From positions 1 to 64,000 of the forward strand of contig NZ_JANUQM010000002.1 of the NCBI RefSeq assembly GCF_030386795.1: a stretch of 64,000 nucleotides of DNA. The letters are read 5' to 3'. The position numbers and the translations under genes are program-made. The notes below the pieces were generated by a model. That model ran no database searches, was not told the DNA's origin, and saw only the letters and a program-made list of their open reading frames with translations. Below are positions 51,934 to 61,120 of the stretch, in pieces. The DNA comes from Streptomyces sp. S.PNR 29 (GTDB lineage: Bacteria > Actinomycetota > Actinomycetes > Streptomycetales > Streptomycetaceae). Numbering within the stretch: the stretch's first letter is position 1; every line of letters begins with the position of its first letter.

Positions 51934-52773
51934 ATGACGGCCCACCTGGACAGTACGGCGCACCTCATGAACCGGATCAGCAGCCAGCTCGCCCGCCGGC
52001 TCAGCACCGTCTCGCTCGACGGGCGACGCCGCCCGGCACCGCCCGCCCTGGTCGTCGTGGCGCACGGCAGCCGCGACCCGCGCGCGCTGAGCACCGTCCG
52101 CGCGCTCCTCGACCGCGTCCGCGAACTGCGCCCCGGCCTGCCCGTGCACCTCGGACACATCGAGCTGAACGAGCCGCTCCTCCCGGACACCCTCGCCGCC
52201 CTCAAGGACTCCGCGGCCGTCCTCGTGCCGCTGCTGCTCAGCCGCGGCTACCACGTCAAACAGGACATCCCCGAGATGGCCGCCGCCGCACCGGCCCGCA
52301 CCCGCGTGGCCGCCCCGCTCGGCCCGCACCCCCTCCTCGTGGAGACCCTGCACGCCCGCCTCGTCGAGGCCGGCTGGCGCACGCCCCTGGACGACGCCAC
52401 CCGCCGGGCCACCGGAGTCGTCCTCGCCGCCGCCGGCTCCCGCGACCCCGAGTCCAGGGTCGACACCGGCCGCACCGCCCGACTGCTCGCGGAACGCCTC
52501 GGCGTCCCCGTGGTCCCCGCCTACGCCTCCGCCGCCGCACCGACGGTGCCCGACGCGATACGGGCCCTGGCTTCCCGGGGTCGCGATCGCATCGCCGTAG
52601 CGTCGTATTTCACGGCCCCGGGCCGCTTCGCGACCGAGTGCGCGGAAGCGGCCCCGTGGATCGCGGCGGCACCCCTGGGCACCCACCCGGCGATGGCCCG
52701 ACTGGTACTGCACCGCTACGACCAGGCACTGGCGACCCCGGCCACGACGGAACCGGCACTGGCATCGGCTTGA
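51934..52773 (+). CDS. Sirohydrochlorin chelatase family (CbiX-like)
   Basis: 279 residues with two CbiX modules. The first shows VVVAHGSRDPRALSTVRALL with the metal-binding histidine and VPLLLSRGYHVKQDIPEM with the second; the second module (GVVLAAAGSRDPESRVDTGR, VASYFTAPGRF) is degenerate, keeping only AAAGSRDPE. CbiX/SirB inserts Fe or Co into sirohydrochlorin in the cytoplasm. Close to nasA and in the same region as nirB, whose siroheme would come from this step; this link is inference. Start at ATG 51934; an internal Met (MNRISS) 11 codons later is possible. Confidence 0.85.
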   Translation: MTAHLDSTAHLMNRISSQLARRLSTVSLDGRRRPAPPALVVVAHGSRDPRALSTVRALLDRVRELRPGLPVHLGHIELNEPLLPDTLAALKDSAAVLVPLLLSRGYHVKQDIPEMAAAAPARTRVAAPLGPHPLLVETLHARLVEAGWRTPLDDATRRATGVVLAAAGSRDPESRVDTGRTARLLAERLGVPVVPAYASAAAPTVPDAIRALASRGRDRIAVASYFTAPGRFATECAEAAPWIAAAPLGTHPAMARLVLHRYDQALATPATTEPALASA

Positions 52774-52914
52774 AGCCGACGGTGACGGTGACGCCCCAAG
52801 GGGCGCGGGGCTTGTCAATGTGCGGCTCCGCCGCGTGGGCGCGAAGGGCCACTCGGACCCGCACGCCGCCCCAAAACCGAACCCGGCAGACGAAGAGGCG
52901 CTTACTGTCGAGGA

Positions 52915-54189
52915 ATGGAAGGCACCGCACCCCTCCCCGGCTACGACCCGACGTCGGTCGAACGCTGGGCCCCCGAACCCGACAAACGCCCCGGCCGCAC
53001 CGCCTTCCAACGCGACCGCGCCCGGGTACTCCACTCCTCCGCGCTCAGAAGACTCGCCGGCAAGACCCAGGTGGTCACCCCGGGTGAGCGCAGCACGGCC
53101 TGGGACCCCAGCCCCCGTACCCGCCTCACCCACTCGCTCGAATGCGCCCAGGTCGGCCGGGAACTCGGTGCCACCCTCGGCTGCGACCCCGACCTCGTCG
53201 AGGCCGCCTGCCTCTCCCACGACCTCGGCCACCCGCCCTTCGGCCACAACGGCGAAGAGGCCCTCAACGAGTTCGCCGACGACTGCGGCGGCTTCGAGGG
53301 CAACGCCCAGTCGCTGAGGCTCCTCACCCGCATCGAACCCAAACGGTTCACCGCCGAGGGTTCCGTCGGCCTCAACCTCACCCGCGCCGCCCTCGACGCC
53401 GCCACGAAGTACCCGTGGCCGCGCGGCGCCCACCCCACCGACCCGGGGTCCAGGAAGTTCGGCGTCTACGAGGACGACAGGCCCGTCTTCGACTGGGTCC
53501 GCAAGGGCGCCCCCGGCACCCGCACCTGCTTCGAGGCCCAGGTCATGGACTGGTCCGACGACGTGGCGTACTCCGTGCACGACGTCGAGGACGGGCTGCA
53601 CGCCGGCCACATCGACCCCAACTGCCTGCACGCCGAGCCCGAACGCCAGGCGGTGTTCCAGGTCGCCATCGGCCGGTACGTGCCCGCCGGCACCGACCCC
53701 GGGGAGCTCGCCGAAGCCCTCGACCGCCTCATGGACCAGGAGTGGTGGCCGCACGGCTACGACGGCTCCGCGGTCGCCCAGGCCCGCCTGAAGGACGCCA
53801 CCAGCCAGCTCATCGGCCGCTTCTGCCTCGCCGCCGAGGGCGCGACCCGGGCGGCGTACGGCAGCGGACGGCTCAGCCGGTACGCCGCCGAACTCGTCGT
53901 CCCCAGAAGCACCCGCATGGAGTGCGCGGTCCTCAAGGCCGTCGCCGACCGGTACGTCATGCAGCGTGCCGAGCAGGAGCGGCTCCGCGCCGACCAGCGG
54001 ATCGTGGTCGCCGAACTGGCCGAGGCGCTCACCGCCCGCGCCCCGGACGGCCTCGACCCCCAGTTCCGTGCCCTGTTCGACCAGGCCCCCGACGACCGCG
54101 CCCGCAAACGGGTGATCGTCGACCAGATCGCCTCCCTCACCGACCTCTCGGCAAGATCGCTTCATGCCCGTCTGACCGGGCAGGCGTGA
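52915..54189 (+). CDS. dgt: dGTP triphosphohydrolase-like HD protein
   Basis: 424 residues. HD-domain phosphohydrolase: [46 protein letters not shown] and [17 protein letters not shown] contain the metal-binding His, His-Asp and Asp residues of the Dgt family. Converts dGTP (or other dNTPs) to nucleoside and triphosphate. Lies two genes before dnaG, as I recall for S. coelicolor dgt (SCO2468). Likely housekeeping dNTP balance. Confidence 0.93.
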   Translation: MEGTAPLPGYDPTSVERWAPEPDKRPGRTAFQRDRARVLHSSALRRLAGKTQVVTPGERSTAWDPSPRTRLTHSLECAQVGRELGATLGCDPDLVEAACLSHDLGHPPFGHNGEEALNEFADDCGGFEGNAQSLRLLTRIEPKRFTAEGSVGLNLTRAALDAATKYPWPRGAHPTDPGSRKFGVYEDDRPVFDWVRKGAPGTRTCFEAQVMDWSDDVAYSVHDVEDGLHAGHIDPNCLHAEPERQAVFQVAIGRYVPAGTDPGELAEALDRLMDQEWWPHGYDGSAVAQARLKDATSQLIGRFCLAAEGATRAAYGSGRLSRYAAELVVPRSTRMECAVLKAVADRYVMQRAEQERLRADQRIVVAELAEALTARAPDGLDPQFRALFDQAPDDRARKRVIVDQIASLTDLSARSLHARLTGQA

Positions 54190-54324
54190 CACTGGGAACA
54201 ACACGTGTGGCGCAAGACAACCCGAAGGTGACCCTCCGTGGCCTGATCGGGCCACTCCCTCTTCCCGCATCACGCTCCGTGCGGGACGCTCGCATGTGGC
54301 GGCACCCTGACGAGGAGGCATCAA

Positions 54325-55590
54325 GTGGTCGACGCGGATCAGACATTCGTCATCGTCGGAGGAGGTCTGGCCGGCGCGAAGGCGGCCGAGACGCTCCGAG
54401 CGGAGGGCTTCACCGGCCGGGTGATCCTCATCTGTGACGAGCGCGACCACCCCTACGAACGTCCGCCCCTGTCCAAGGGCTACCTGCTCGGCAAGGACGC
54501 ACGCGACAGCGTCTTCGTGCACGAGCCCGCCTGGTACGCGCAGAACGACATCGAGCTGCACCTCGGCGCGACCGTGGACGCCGTCGACCGCGCGGCGAAG
54601 TCGGTCCGCTTCGGCGAGGACGGCACCGTCGTCCACTACGACAAGCTGCTGCTGGCGACCGGCGCCGAGCCCCGCCGTCTCGACATCCCGGGCACGGACC
54701 TCGCGGGCGTGCACCACCTGCGCCGCATCGCCCACGCCGAGCGGCTCAAGGCCGTCCTGGCCAACCTCGGCCGCGACAACGGCCACCTGGTGATCGCGGG
54801 CGCCGGCTGGATCGGTCTGGAGGTCGCGGCCGCGGCCCGCGAGTACGGCGCCGAGGTCACCATCGTCCAGCCCTCGCCGACCCCGCTGTACGGGGTGCTC
54901 GGCCCCGAGATCGGCCAGCTCTTCGCCGAGCTGCACCGGGAGCACGGCGTCCGCTTCCACTTCGGCAGCAGGCTGACGGAGATCGTCGGCCAGGACGGCA
55001 TGGTGCTGGCCGCGCGGACGGACGACGGTGAGGAACACCCGGCGCACGACGTCCTGGCCGCGATCGGCGCGGCCCCGCGGGTCGCTCTCGCGGAGGCGGC
55101 GGGACTGCAGATCGCCGACCGGGAGCAGGGCGGCGGCATCGTGGTGGACGAGCGGCTGCGCACCTCCGACCCCGACATCTACGCGGCGGGCGACGTGGCC
55201 TCCTTCCACCACGCCCTCTTCGAGACCCGGCTGCGCGTGGAGCACTGGGCCAACGCGCTCAACGGAGGCCCGGCGGCCGCGCGCTCCATGCTGGGGCGCG
55301 AGCTGACGTACGACCGGGTGCCCTACTTCTTCTCCGACCAGTACGACCTGGGAATGGAGTACTCCGGCTGGGCGCCGCCCGGGTCGTACGACCAGGTGGT
55401 GATCCGCGGGGACGCCGGGAAACGGGAGTTCATCGCCTTCTGGGTGAAGGAGGGCCGGGTGCTGGCCGGAATGAACGTGAATGTGTGGGACGTCACAGAG
55501 CCGATCCAGCAGCTGATCCGCTCCAGGGCTCAGGTGGACACGGAGGCGCTCGCCGACCCGCACGTCCCGCTGACCGGCCTCGCCTCGTAG
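54325..55590 (+). CDS. FAD-dependent ferredoxin/rubredoxin reductase
   Basis: 421 residues from GTG. FVIVGGGLAGAKAAETLRAE (FAD), LLATGAEPRRLDIPGTDLAG and LVIAGAGWIGLEVAAAAREY (NAD(P)H), DIYAAGDVASFHHALFETR (FAD), and a C-terminal VLAGMNVNVWDVTEPIQQLI helix place it with putidaredoxin-reductase-like enzymes supplying electrons to P450s or dioxygenases. No redox partner is encoded adjacent. Between dgt and dnaG; 38 bp before dnaG, so possibly co-transcribed. Confidence 0.9.
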   Translation: MVDADQTFVIVGGGLAGAKAAETLRAEGFTGRVILICDERDHPYERPPLSKGYLLGKDARDSVFVHEPAWYAQNDIELHLGATVDAVDRAAKSVRFGEDGTVVHYDKLLLATGAEPRRLDIPGTDLAGVHHLRRIAHAERLKAVLANLGRDNGHLVIAGAGWIGLEVAAAAREYGAEVTIVQPSPTPLYGVLGPEIGQLFAELHREHGVRFHFGSRLTEIVGQDGMVLAARTDDGEEHPAHDVLAAIGAAPRVALAEAAGLQIADREQGGGIVVDERLRTSDPDIYAAGDVASFHHALFETRLRVEHWANALNGGPAAARSMLGRELTYDRVPYFFSDQYDLGMEYSGWAPPGSYDQVVIRGDAGKREFIAFWVKEGRVLAGMNVNVWDVTEPIQQLIRSRAQVDTEALADPHVPLTGLAS

Positions 55591-55628
55591 CCGCCGGAAC
55601 TGTCGGTCCGGCCCCGTAGAATTCACGC

Positions 55629-57536
55629 GTGGCAGGACGGATCAACGACGAGGACGTGAAGGCGGTTCGGGACGCGGTCCCGATCGACGCCGTCGTCTCC
55701 GAGTACCTCCAGCTGCGCAACGCGGGTGGAGGCAACCTCAAGGGTCTGTGCCCGTTCCACGACGAGAAGTCGCCCTCCTTCCAGGTCAGCCCCAGCAAGG
55801 GGCTGTTCCACTGCTTCGGCTGCCAGGAGGGCGGCGACACCATCACGTTCGTGATGAAGATCGACCACCTCTCCTTCTCGGAGGCGGTCGAACGCCTCGC
55901 GGCCCAGGCCGGCATCACCCTGCGGTACGAGGAGGGCGGGTACAACCCCTCCCACCAGCGCGGCGAACGCATCCGCCTGATCGAGGCCCACAAGATCGCC
56001 GCCGAGTGGTACGCGGAGCAGCTCGCCACCAGCCCCGAGGCCGAGACCGGTCGCGTCTTCCTCGCCGAGCGCGGCTTCGACCAGGCCGCCGCCGTCCACT
56101 TCGGCGTCGGCTACAGCCCCCAGGGCTGGGACCACCTCACCCGCTACCTGCGCGGCAAGGGCTTCAGCGACAAGGAACTGCTCCTGTCCGGCCTGTCCCA
56201 GGAGGGCCGCCGCGGCCCCATCGACCGCTTCCGCGGCCGGCTGATGTGGCCCATCCGCGACATCGGCGGGGAAGTGGTGGGCTTCGGCGCCCGCAAGCTG
56301 TACGAGGCGGACAACGGCCCCAAGTACCTCAACACCCCCGAGACGGCGATCTACCGCAAGTCCCAGGTCCTCTACGGCATCGACCTCGCCAAGAAGGAGA
56401 TCGCCAAGACCAGCCGGGCGGTCGTCGTCGAGGGCTACACCGACGTCATGGCCTGCCACCTCGCCGGAGTGACCACCGCCATCGCGACCTGCGGCACGGC
56501 CTTCGGCGGCGAGCACATCAAGATCCTCCGCCGGCTGCTCATGGACAACGGCTCGGCCCGCGTCATCTTCACCTTCGACGGCGACGCCGCCGGTCAGAAA
56601 GCGGCCCTGCGCGCCTTCGAGGACGACCAGAAGTTCGCCGCCGAGACGTACATCGCCATCGCGCCGGACGGCATGGACCCGTGCGACCTGCGCCTGGCGA
56701 AGGGCGACGAAGCGGTGCTGGACCTGGTCGAACCCCGCACCCCGCTGTTCGAGTTCGCCCTCCGCCAGATCGTCGTCCGCTACGACCTGGACACACCGGC
56801 GGGCCGCGCGGCCGCGCTGGACGAAGCGGCCCCGATCGTCGCCCGCATCAAGAACAGCGGCGCGCAGCACGAGGTGGCCGTGCAGCTCGCGGGCATGCTC
56901 GGCATCCTGGACACCCAGTTCGTGGTCAAGAGGGTCGCTCAGCTGGCCCGTTGGGCGCGGGAGCGAGGCGGCAAGGGCCCCGCCCCGACCCACCAGCAGC
57001 GCGCCCCGCAGCAGTACGCCGCCCCTGCCCAGGCGGCCCCGCGCGGCCCCGCGCTGAATCTCCGCAACCCCGTCTACGCCACCGAGCGCGAGCTGCTGAA
57101 ACTGGCCCTCCAGCGCCCGGAGCTGGTCTCCCCGGCCTTCGACGCGTACGGCGTCGACGAGTTCACCGCCCCGCCCTACGCCGCCGTACGTCAGGCCGTC
57201 CTGGACGCGGGCGGCGCCGAGTTCGGCGCCCACGACCCGCAGGACTACCTGGTCCGGGTCCGTGAGGCCGCCCCGGACGACTCCGTACGCGCCATGGTCA
57301 CCGAGCTGGCGGTGGAGGCGATCATGCGGCGCGTGGTCGACGAGGCGTATGCGGGCGAAGTACTGGTCCGGGTCCGGCGCCGTGCCGTGGAACGCCGCGT
57401 CCGCGACATCCAGAGCCAGCTCACCCGCCTCGGCACCCACGGCGACCCGGCCCAGCTGGCCGCCGTACAGAACGAACTGTGGGTGCTGCAGCAGTACGAC
57501 CAGGCCCTGCGGGAGCATGGTGCGGCGGCGCTGTGA
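55629..57536 (+). CDS. dnaG: DNA primase
   Basis: 635 residues from GTG. N-terminal CHC2 zinc-binding domain (LCPFHDEKSPSFQVSPSKGL, then FHCFGCQEGGD), RNA polymerase core with the TOPRIM elements VVVEGYTDVMACHLAG and FTFDGDAAGQKAALRAF, a Gln/Ala/Pro-rich hinge near residues 450-475, and the C-terminal helicase-binding domain. Makes RNA primers at the replication fork with DnaB. The neighbouring sigma factor gene recalls the macromolecular-synthesis arrangement dnaG-rpoD seen in many bacteria. Confidence 0.97.
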   Translation: MAGRINDEDVKAVRDAVPIDAVVSEYLQLRNAGGGNLKGLCPFHDEKSPSFQVSPSKGLFHCFGCQEGGDTITFVMKIDHLSFSEAVERLAAQAGITLRYEEGGYNPSHQRGERIRLIEAHKIAAEWYAEQLATSPEAETGRVFLAERGFDQAAAVHFGVGYSPQGWDHLTRYLRGKGFSDKELLLSGLSQEGRRGPIDRFRGRLMWPIRDIGGEVVGFGARKLYEADNGPKYLNTPETAIYRKSQVLYGIDLAKKEIAKTSRAVVVEGYTDVMACHLAGVTTAIATCGTAFGGEHIKILRRLLMDNGSARVIFTFDGDAAGQKAALRAFEDDQKFAAETYIAIAPDGMDPCDLRLAKGDEAVLDLVEPRTPLFEFALRQIVVRYDLDTPAGRAAALDEAAPIVARIKNSGAQHEVAVQLAGMLGILDTQFVVKRVAQLARWARERGGKGPAPTHQQRAPQQYAAPAQAAPRGPALNLRNPVYATERELLKLALQRPELVSPAFDAYGVDEFTAPPYAAVRQAVLDAGGAEFGAHDPQDYLVRVREAAPDDSVRAMVTELAVEAIMRRVVDEAYAGEVLVRVRRRAVERRVRDIQSQLTRLGTHGDPAQLAAVQNELWVLQQYDQALREHGAAAL

Positions 57537-57547
57537 CGCTGGGGGAG

Positions 57548-57721
57548 CTACTCGCCCGGGGACTGCTCGGGCGGGGTGATCCCGAGATGCTCCATGCTCG
57601 TCCCCACCTGCTGCATCAAAGCGACCTGACCGGACACCAGAGCCCCGAGCAGCTTGCCGTGCTCTTCCAGCGTCTTGCCCTGCTCCAGCTGCGTGTCGCG
57701 TAGCGCCCGGATCAGCTGCAT
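57548..57721 (-). CDS. 57-residue hypothetical protein opposite dnaG end
   Basis: MQLIRALRDTQLEQGKTLEE then HGKLLGALVSGQVALMQQVG: an amphipathic helix with heptad-like Leu/Val spacing, ending in PPEQSPGE. Start at ATG 57721 with GGAAGG about 11 bases upstream. Convergent with dnaG (12-bp gap) and divergent from the sigma gene. A small ORF stands at the same place in S. coelicolor as I recall (SCO2466), which supports it being real. Function unknown; perhaps a coiled-coil accessory peptide. Confidence 0.6.
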   Translation of the reverse strand: MQLIRALRDTQLEQGKTLEEHGKLLGALVSGQVALMQQVGTSMEHLGITPPEQSPGE

Positions 57722-58015
57722 GTCGGCCCGCCTTCCCCGTCCGTCAGTACGACAGTCAAACGAACTGGGTAACCACCCGGTCACGGACCGGACGCAAAAA
57801 GTCACCGCACGCCCCTCGTGGCGACGATGTGTCTTACCCCACACTGGGTTCCGGTGCCTGAGTCCTCGGAGCGCGGCCGATCCGTCCCCCACGGGTCACA
57901 GAACCCCGCCGTTCCACTCATCGCGTACGGGACGGACAGCGGCGAGGCCGCCCACTCCGCCCCCGAAGTACCGCTGCCGTACCCCTCAGCAGCGATCATC
58001 CTGGAGGTCGCCCCC

Positions 58016-59155
58016 GTGCAGACCCAGACCCTCACCCAGACCGACATCAGTACCGACGGCACGGAGCCGGACGCGGAGGCCGACGTTCTCGTCGCGGTGC
58101 CCCCGCAGAGCCGTGTCGTGCACCACCCCGAGACGCGGCCGGAGGACCCGCCCGAGCCGGCGGAACCGCCCACCGAAGCGCTGGAGGCGGCCGAGCCGGC
58201 CGAGCCCGCCGAACCGCCGCCCGCCGCTCGCACCGAGACCGGCGGACCGTCCGCGGACCTGTTCCGCCAGTACCTGCGCGAGATCGGCCGTATCCCGCTG
58301 CTCACCGCGGCCGAGGAGGTCGAACTCGCCCGCCGCGTGGAGGCCGGCCTGTTCGCCGAGGAGAAGCTCGGCAACACACCCGACCTGGACAGCGAACTCG
58401 CCCTGGACCTGGACCGGCTGGTCGTCATGGGCCGGGTGGCCAAGCGACGCCTGATCGAGGCGAACCTGCGGCTCGTCGTGTCGGTGGCGAAGAGGTACGT
58501 GGGCCGGGGGCTGACCATGCTCGATCTCGTCCAGGAGGGAAACCTGGGCCTGATCCGGGCGGTGGAGAAGTTCGACTACGCCCGCGGCTACAAGTTCTCC
58601 ACGTACGCCACCTGGTGGATCCGCCAGGCCATGTCCCGCGCCCTCGCCGACCAGGCCCGCACCATCCGCGTCCCGGTCCACGTCGTCGAGCTCATCAACC
58701 GCGTCGTGCGGGTGCAGCGGCGGATGCTGCAGGAGCGGGGGTACGAGCCGACGCCCGAGGAGGTCGCCGCCCACCTCGACCTGCTGCCGGAGCGGGTCAG
58801 CGAGGTGCTCCGCCTCGCCCAGGAACCCGTGTCCCTGCACGCCCCGGTCGGCGAGGAGGACGACGTCGCCCTCGGCGACCTGATCGAGGACGGCGACGCC
58901 ACCAGCCCCGTCGAGTCGGCCGCGTTCCTCCTGCTCAGGGAGCACCTGGAGGCGGTCCTGTCGACCCTTGGTGAGCGTGAACGGAAGGTCGTCCAGCTGC
59001 GCTACGGCCTGGTCGACGGCCGCCCCCGCACCCTGGAGGAGATCGGCCGCATCTTCGGCGTCACCAGGGAGCGGATACGGCAGATCGAGTCCAAGACCCT
59101 GAACAAGCTCCGCGACCACGCCTTCGCGGACCAGCTCAGGGGCTACCTGGACTGA
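58016..59155 (+). CDS. hrdA: Principal-type RNA polymerase sigma factor (HrdA)
   Basis: 379 residues from GTG 58016, with GGAGG nine bases upstream; an upstream in-frame ATG at 57818 has no RBS. The N-terminal 85 residues are acidic and Pro/Glu-rich ([20 protein letters not shown]). Regions follow in order: 1.2 [21 protein letters not shown]; 2 [20 protein letters not shown] to [16 protein letters not shown]; 3 [17 protein letters not shown]; 4 [15 protein letters not shown] and [20 protein letters not shown]. It lacks the long extension of HrdB and matches HrdA, a non-essential sigma-70 paralogue of Streptomyces. Confidence 0.88.
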   Translation: MQTQTLTQTDISTDGTEPDAEADVLVAVPPQSRVVHHPETRPEDPPEPAEPPTEALEAAEPAEPAEPPPAARTETGGPSADLFRQYLREIGRIPLLTAAEEVELARRVEAGLFAEEKLGNTPDLDSELALDLDRLVVMGRVAKRRLIEANLRLVVSVAKRYVGRGLTMLDLVQEGNLGLIRAVEKFDYARGYKFSTYATWWIRQAMSRALADQARTIRVPVHVVELINRVVRVQRRMLQERGYEPTPEEVAAHLDLLPERVSEVLRLAQEPVSLHAPVGEEDDVALGDLIEDGDATSPVESAAFLLLREHLEAVLSTLGERERKVVQLRYGLVDGRPRTLEEIGRIFGVTRERIRQIESKTLNKLRDHAFADQLRGYLD

Positions 59156-59158
59156 GAA

Positions 59159-59184
59159 GGGGGGCCGCCAGACGGCGGCCCCCC
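59159..59184. terminator. Strong hairpin between convergent hrdA and ABC genes
   Basis: Perfect 11-bp stem of G and C (GGGGGGCCGCC paired with its complement) with a 4-base loop AGAC. No T tract on either side, as usual for Streptomyces. Serves both convergent units. Confidence 0.75.
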
Positions 59185-59191
59185 GTACGCG

Positions 59192-61120
59192 CTAGTCGAC
59201 CTCGGCGACCGCCTGCGCGAACTGCGCCTTGTACAGCCGCGCGTACGCCCCGCCGGCGGCGAGCAGGTCCGCATGCGCCCCCTGCTCGACGATCGACCCG
59301 TTCTCCATGACGAGGATCGTGTCCGCGTCCCGGATGGTCGACAGCCGGTGGGCGATGACGAACGACGTCCGCCCGTGCGCCAGTTTCGCCATCGCCTTCT
59401 GGATCAGCACCTCGGTACGGGTGTCGACCGAACTCGTCGCCTCGTCCAGCACCAGGATCACCGGGTCGGACAGGAACGCCCGCGCGATGGTGATGAGCTG
59501 CTTCTCACCGGCGCTGACCCCGGTGCCCTCGTCGTCGATCACCGTGTCGTAGCCGTCGGGCAGCGTACGGATGAACCGGTCCGCGTGCGCCGCCCGCGCG
59601 GCCTCCTCGATCTCCCCGCGGGTGACGTCCCGCGAGGCCCCGTAGGCGATGTTCTCCGCGATGGTGCCGCCGAACAGCCAGGTGTCCTGCAGCACCATGC
59701 CGATCCCGGCGCGCAGTTCGTCCCGGGACATCCGCGCGATGTCGACGCCGTCGAGGGTGATGCGTCCGCCGGTGACGTCGTAGAACCGCATGAGCAGGTT
59801 GACCAGCGTGGTCTTGCCCGCTCCCGTCGGCCCGACGATCGCGACCGTCTGCCCCGGCTCCACCTTCAGCGACAGGTCCTCGATCAGCGGCTTGTCGGGG
59901 TCGTACCGGAACGACACGTGCTCCAGCTCCACCCGCCCGCGCAACTCCTCCGGCTTCGCGCCCGGGAGCGGATCCGTCTCCTGCTCCTCCGCGTCCAGGA
60001 GTTCGAAGACCCGCTCGGCCGACGCCACACCCGACTGCACCAGGTTCGCCATCGACGCGACCTGCGTCAGCGGCATCGAGAACTGCCGCGAGTACTGGAT
60101 GAAGGCCTGCACGTCACCGATGGACAGCGACCCCGAGGCGACCCGCAGACCGCCCACCACCGCCACCAGCACATAGTTGATGTTCGACACGAACATCATC
60201 AGCGGCTGCATCACCCCGCTGTTGAACTGCGCCTTGAACCCGGCCTCGTACAGCGCCTCGTTCTGCTCGGCGAACTGCTGCGCCGATTCCTCCTGCCGCC
60301 CGAACACCTTCACCAGCGTGTGCCCGGTGTACATCTCCTCGATGTGCGCGTTGAGCTTGCCGGTCGAGCGCCACTGCTGCACGAAGTGCGGCTGCGACCG
60401 CTTGCCCACACGCGTGGCGACGACGAACGACAGCGGCACGGTCACCAGCGCGACCAGCGCCAGGATCCAGGAGACGTAGAACATCATCACCAGCACGCCG
60501 ATGATCGTGAGCAGCGAGTTGATGAGCTGGCCCATCGACTGCTGCAGCGTCTGCCCGATGTTGTCGATGTCGTTGGTGGCGCGGCTGAGCACCTCACCCC
60601 GCTGGCGCTTGTCGAAGTACGACAGCGGCAGCCGCGACAGCTTCGTCTGCACGTCCTCGCGCATCCGGTACATGGTCCGGTTGACCGCCCGGTTCACCAG
60701 CCGCGTCGCCACCGCCATCAGCAGACCGGCGATCACGAACACGGCCAGCGCGAGCAGCAGGACGTTCCCGACCGCGGGGAAGTCGATGCCCTTGCCCGGG
60801 GTGAAGTCGGTACTGCGGAGCATGTCGGCGACCTCCCCCTCGCCGCGCTCCCGCATGGAGTCGAGGACCTGCTCCTTGCTCGCCCCGGACGGCATCTGCC
60901 GCCCGATGATGCCCGCGAAGACCAGGTCGGTGGCCTTGCCGAGGATCTTGGGCCCGACCACGCTGAGTCCGACGCTGACGACCACGCAGAACAGCAGCCC
61001 GTAGATCGTCAGCCGCTCCGGCCTGAACTGGGCGATGAGCCGCCTGCCCGAGCCCTTGAAGTCCAACGAGCGCTGGTCGGGACCGCCCCCGGCCATCATC
61101 CGCCCCATCGGCCCGGCCAT
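59192..61120 (-). CDS. ABC exporter half-transporter, second subunit
   Basis: 642 residues. Six-helix export-type membrane domain (residues 30-360, with an insert near 85-120: QMPSGASKEQVLDSMRERGE) and an ATPase domain with Walker A GPTGAGKTTL, Walker B VILVLDEATSSVD and the switch His in VIAHRLSTIRDADT. The signature is VSAGEKQLITIARAF, a variant of LSGGQ. TGATG overlap with the upstream subunit indicates a heterodimer. Drug, lipid or peptide export are all possible. Confidence 0.93.
   Translation of the reverse strand: MAGPMGRMMAGGGPDQRSLDFKGSGRRLIAQFRPERLTIYGLLFCVVVSVGLSVVGPKILGKATDLVFAGIIGRQMPSGASKEQVLDSMRERGEGEVADMLRSTDFTPGKGIDFPAVGNVLLLALAVFVIAGLLMAVATRLVNRAVNRTMYRMREDVQTKLSRLPLSYFDKRQRGEVLSRATNDIDNIGQTLQQSMGQLINSLLTIIGVLVMMFYVSWILALVALVTVPLSFVVATRVGKRSQPHFVQQWRSTGKLNAHIEEMYTGHTLVKVFGRQEESAQQFAEQNEALYEAGFKAQFNSGVMQPLMMFVSNINYVLVAVVGGLRVASGSLSIGDVQAFIQYSRQFSMPLTQVASMANLVQSGVASAERVFELLDAEEQETDPLPGAKPEELRGRVELEHVSFRYDPDKPLIEDLSLKVEPGQTVAIVGPTGAGKTTLVNLLMRFYDVTGGRITLDGVDIARMSRDELRAGIGMVLQDTWLFGGTIAENIAYGASRDVTRGEIEEAARAAHADRFIRTLPDGYDTVIDDEGTGVSAGEKQLITIARAFLSDPVILVLDEATSSVDTRTEVLIQKAMAKLAHGRTSFVIAHRLSTIRDADTILVMENGSIVEQGAHADLLAAGGAYARLYKAQFAQAVAEVD

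Noticed and set aside
51841..55626. 1,261-codon open frame on the minus strand
   Set aside because: Lies antisense to chelatase, dgt and the FAD reductase genes, all with clear family motifs; composition is that of a shadow frame.
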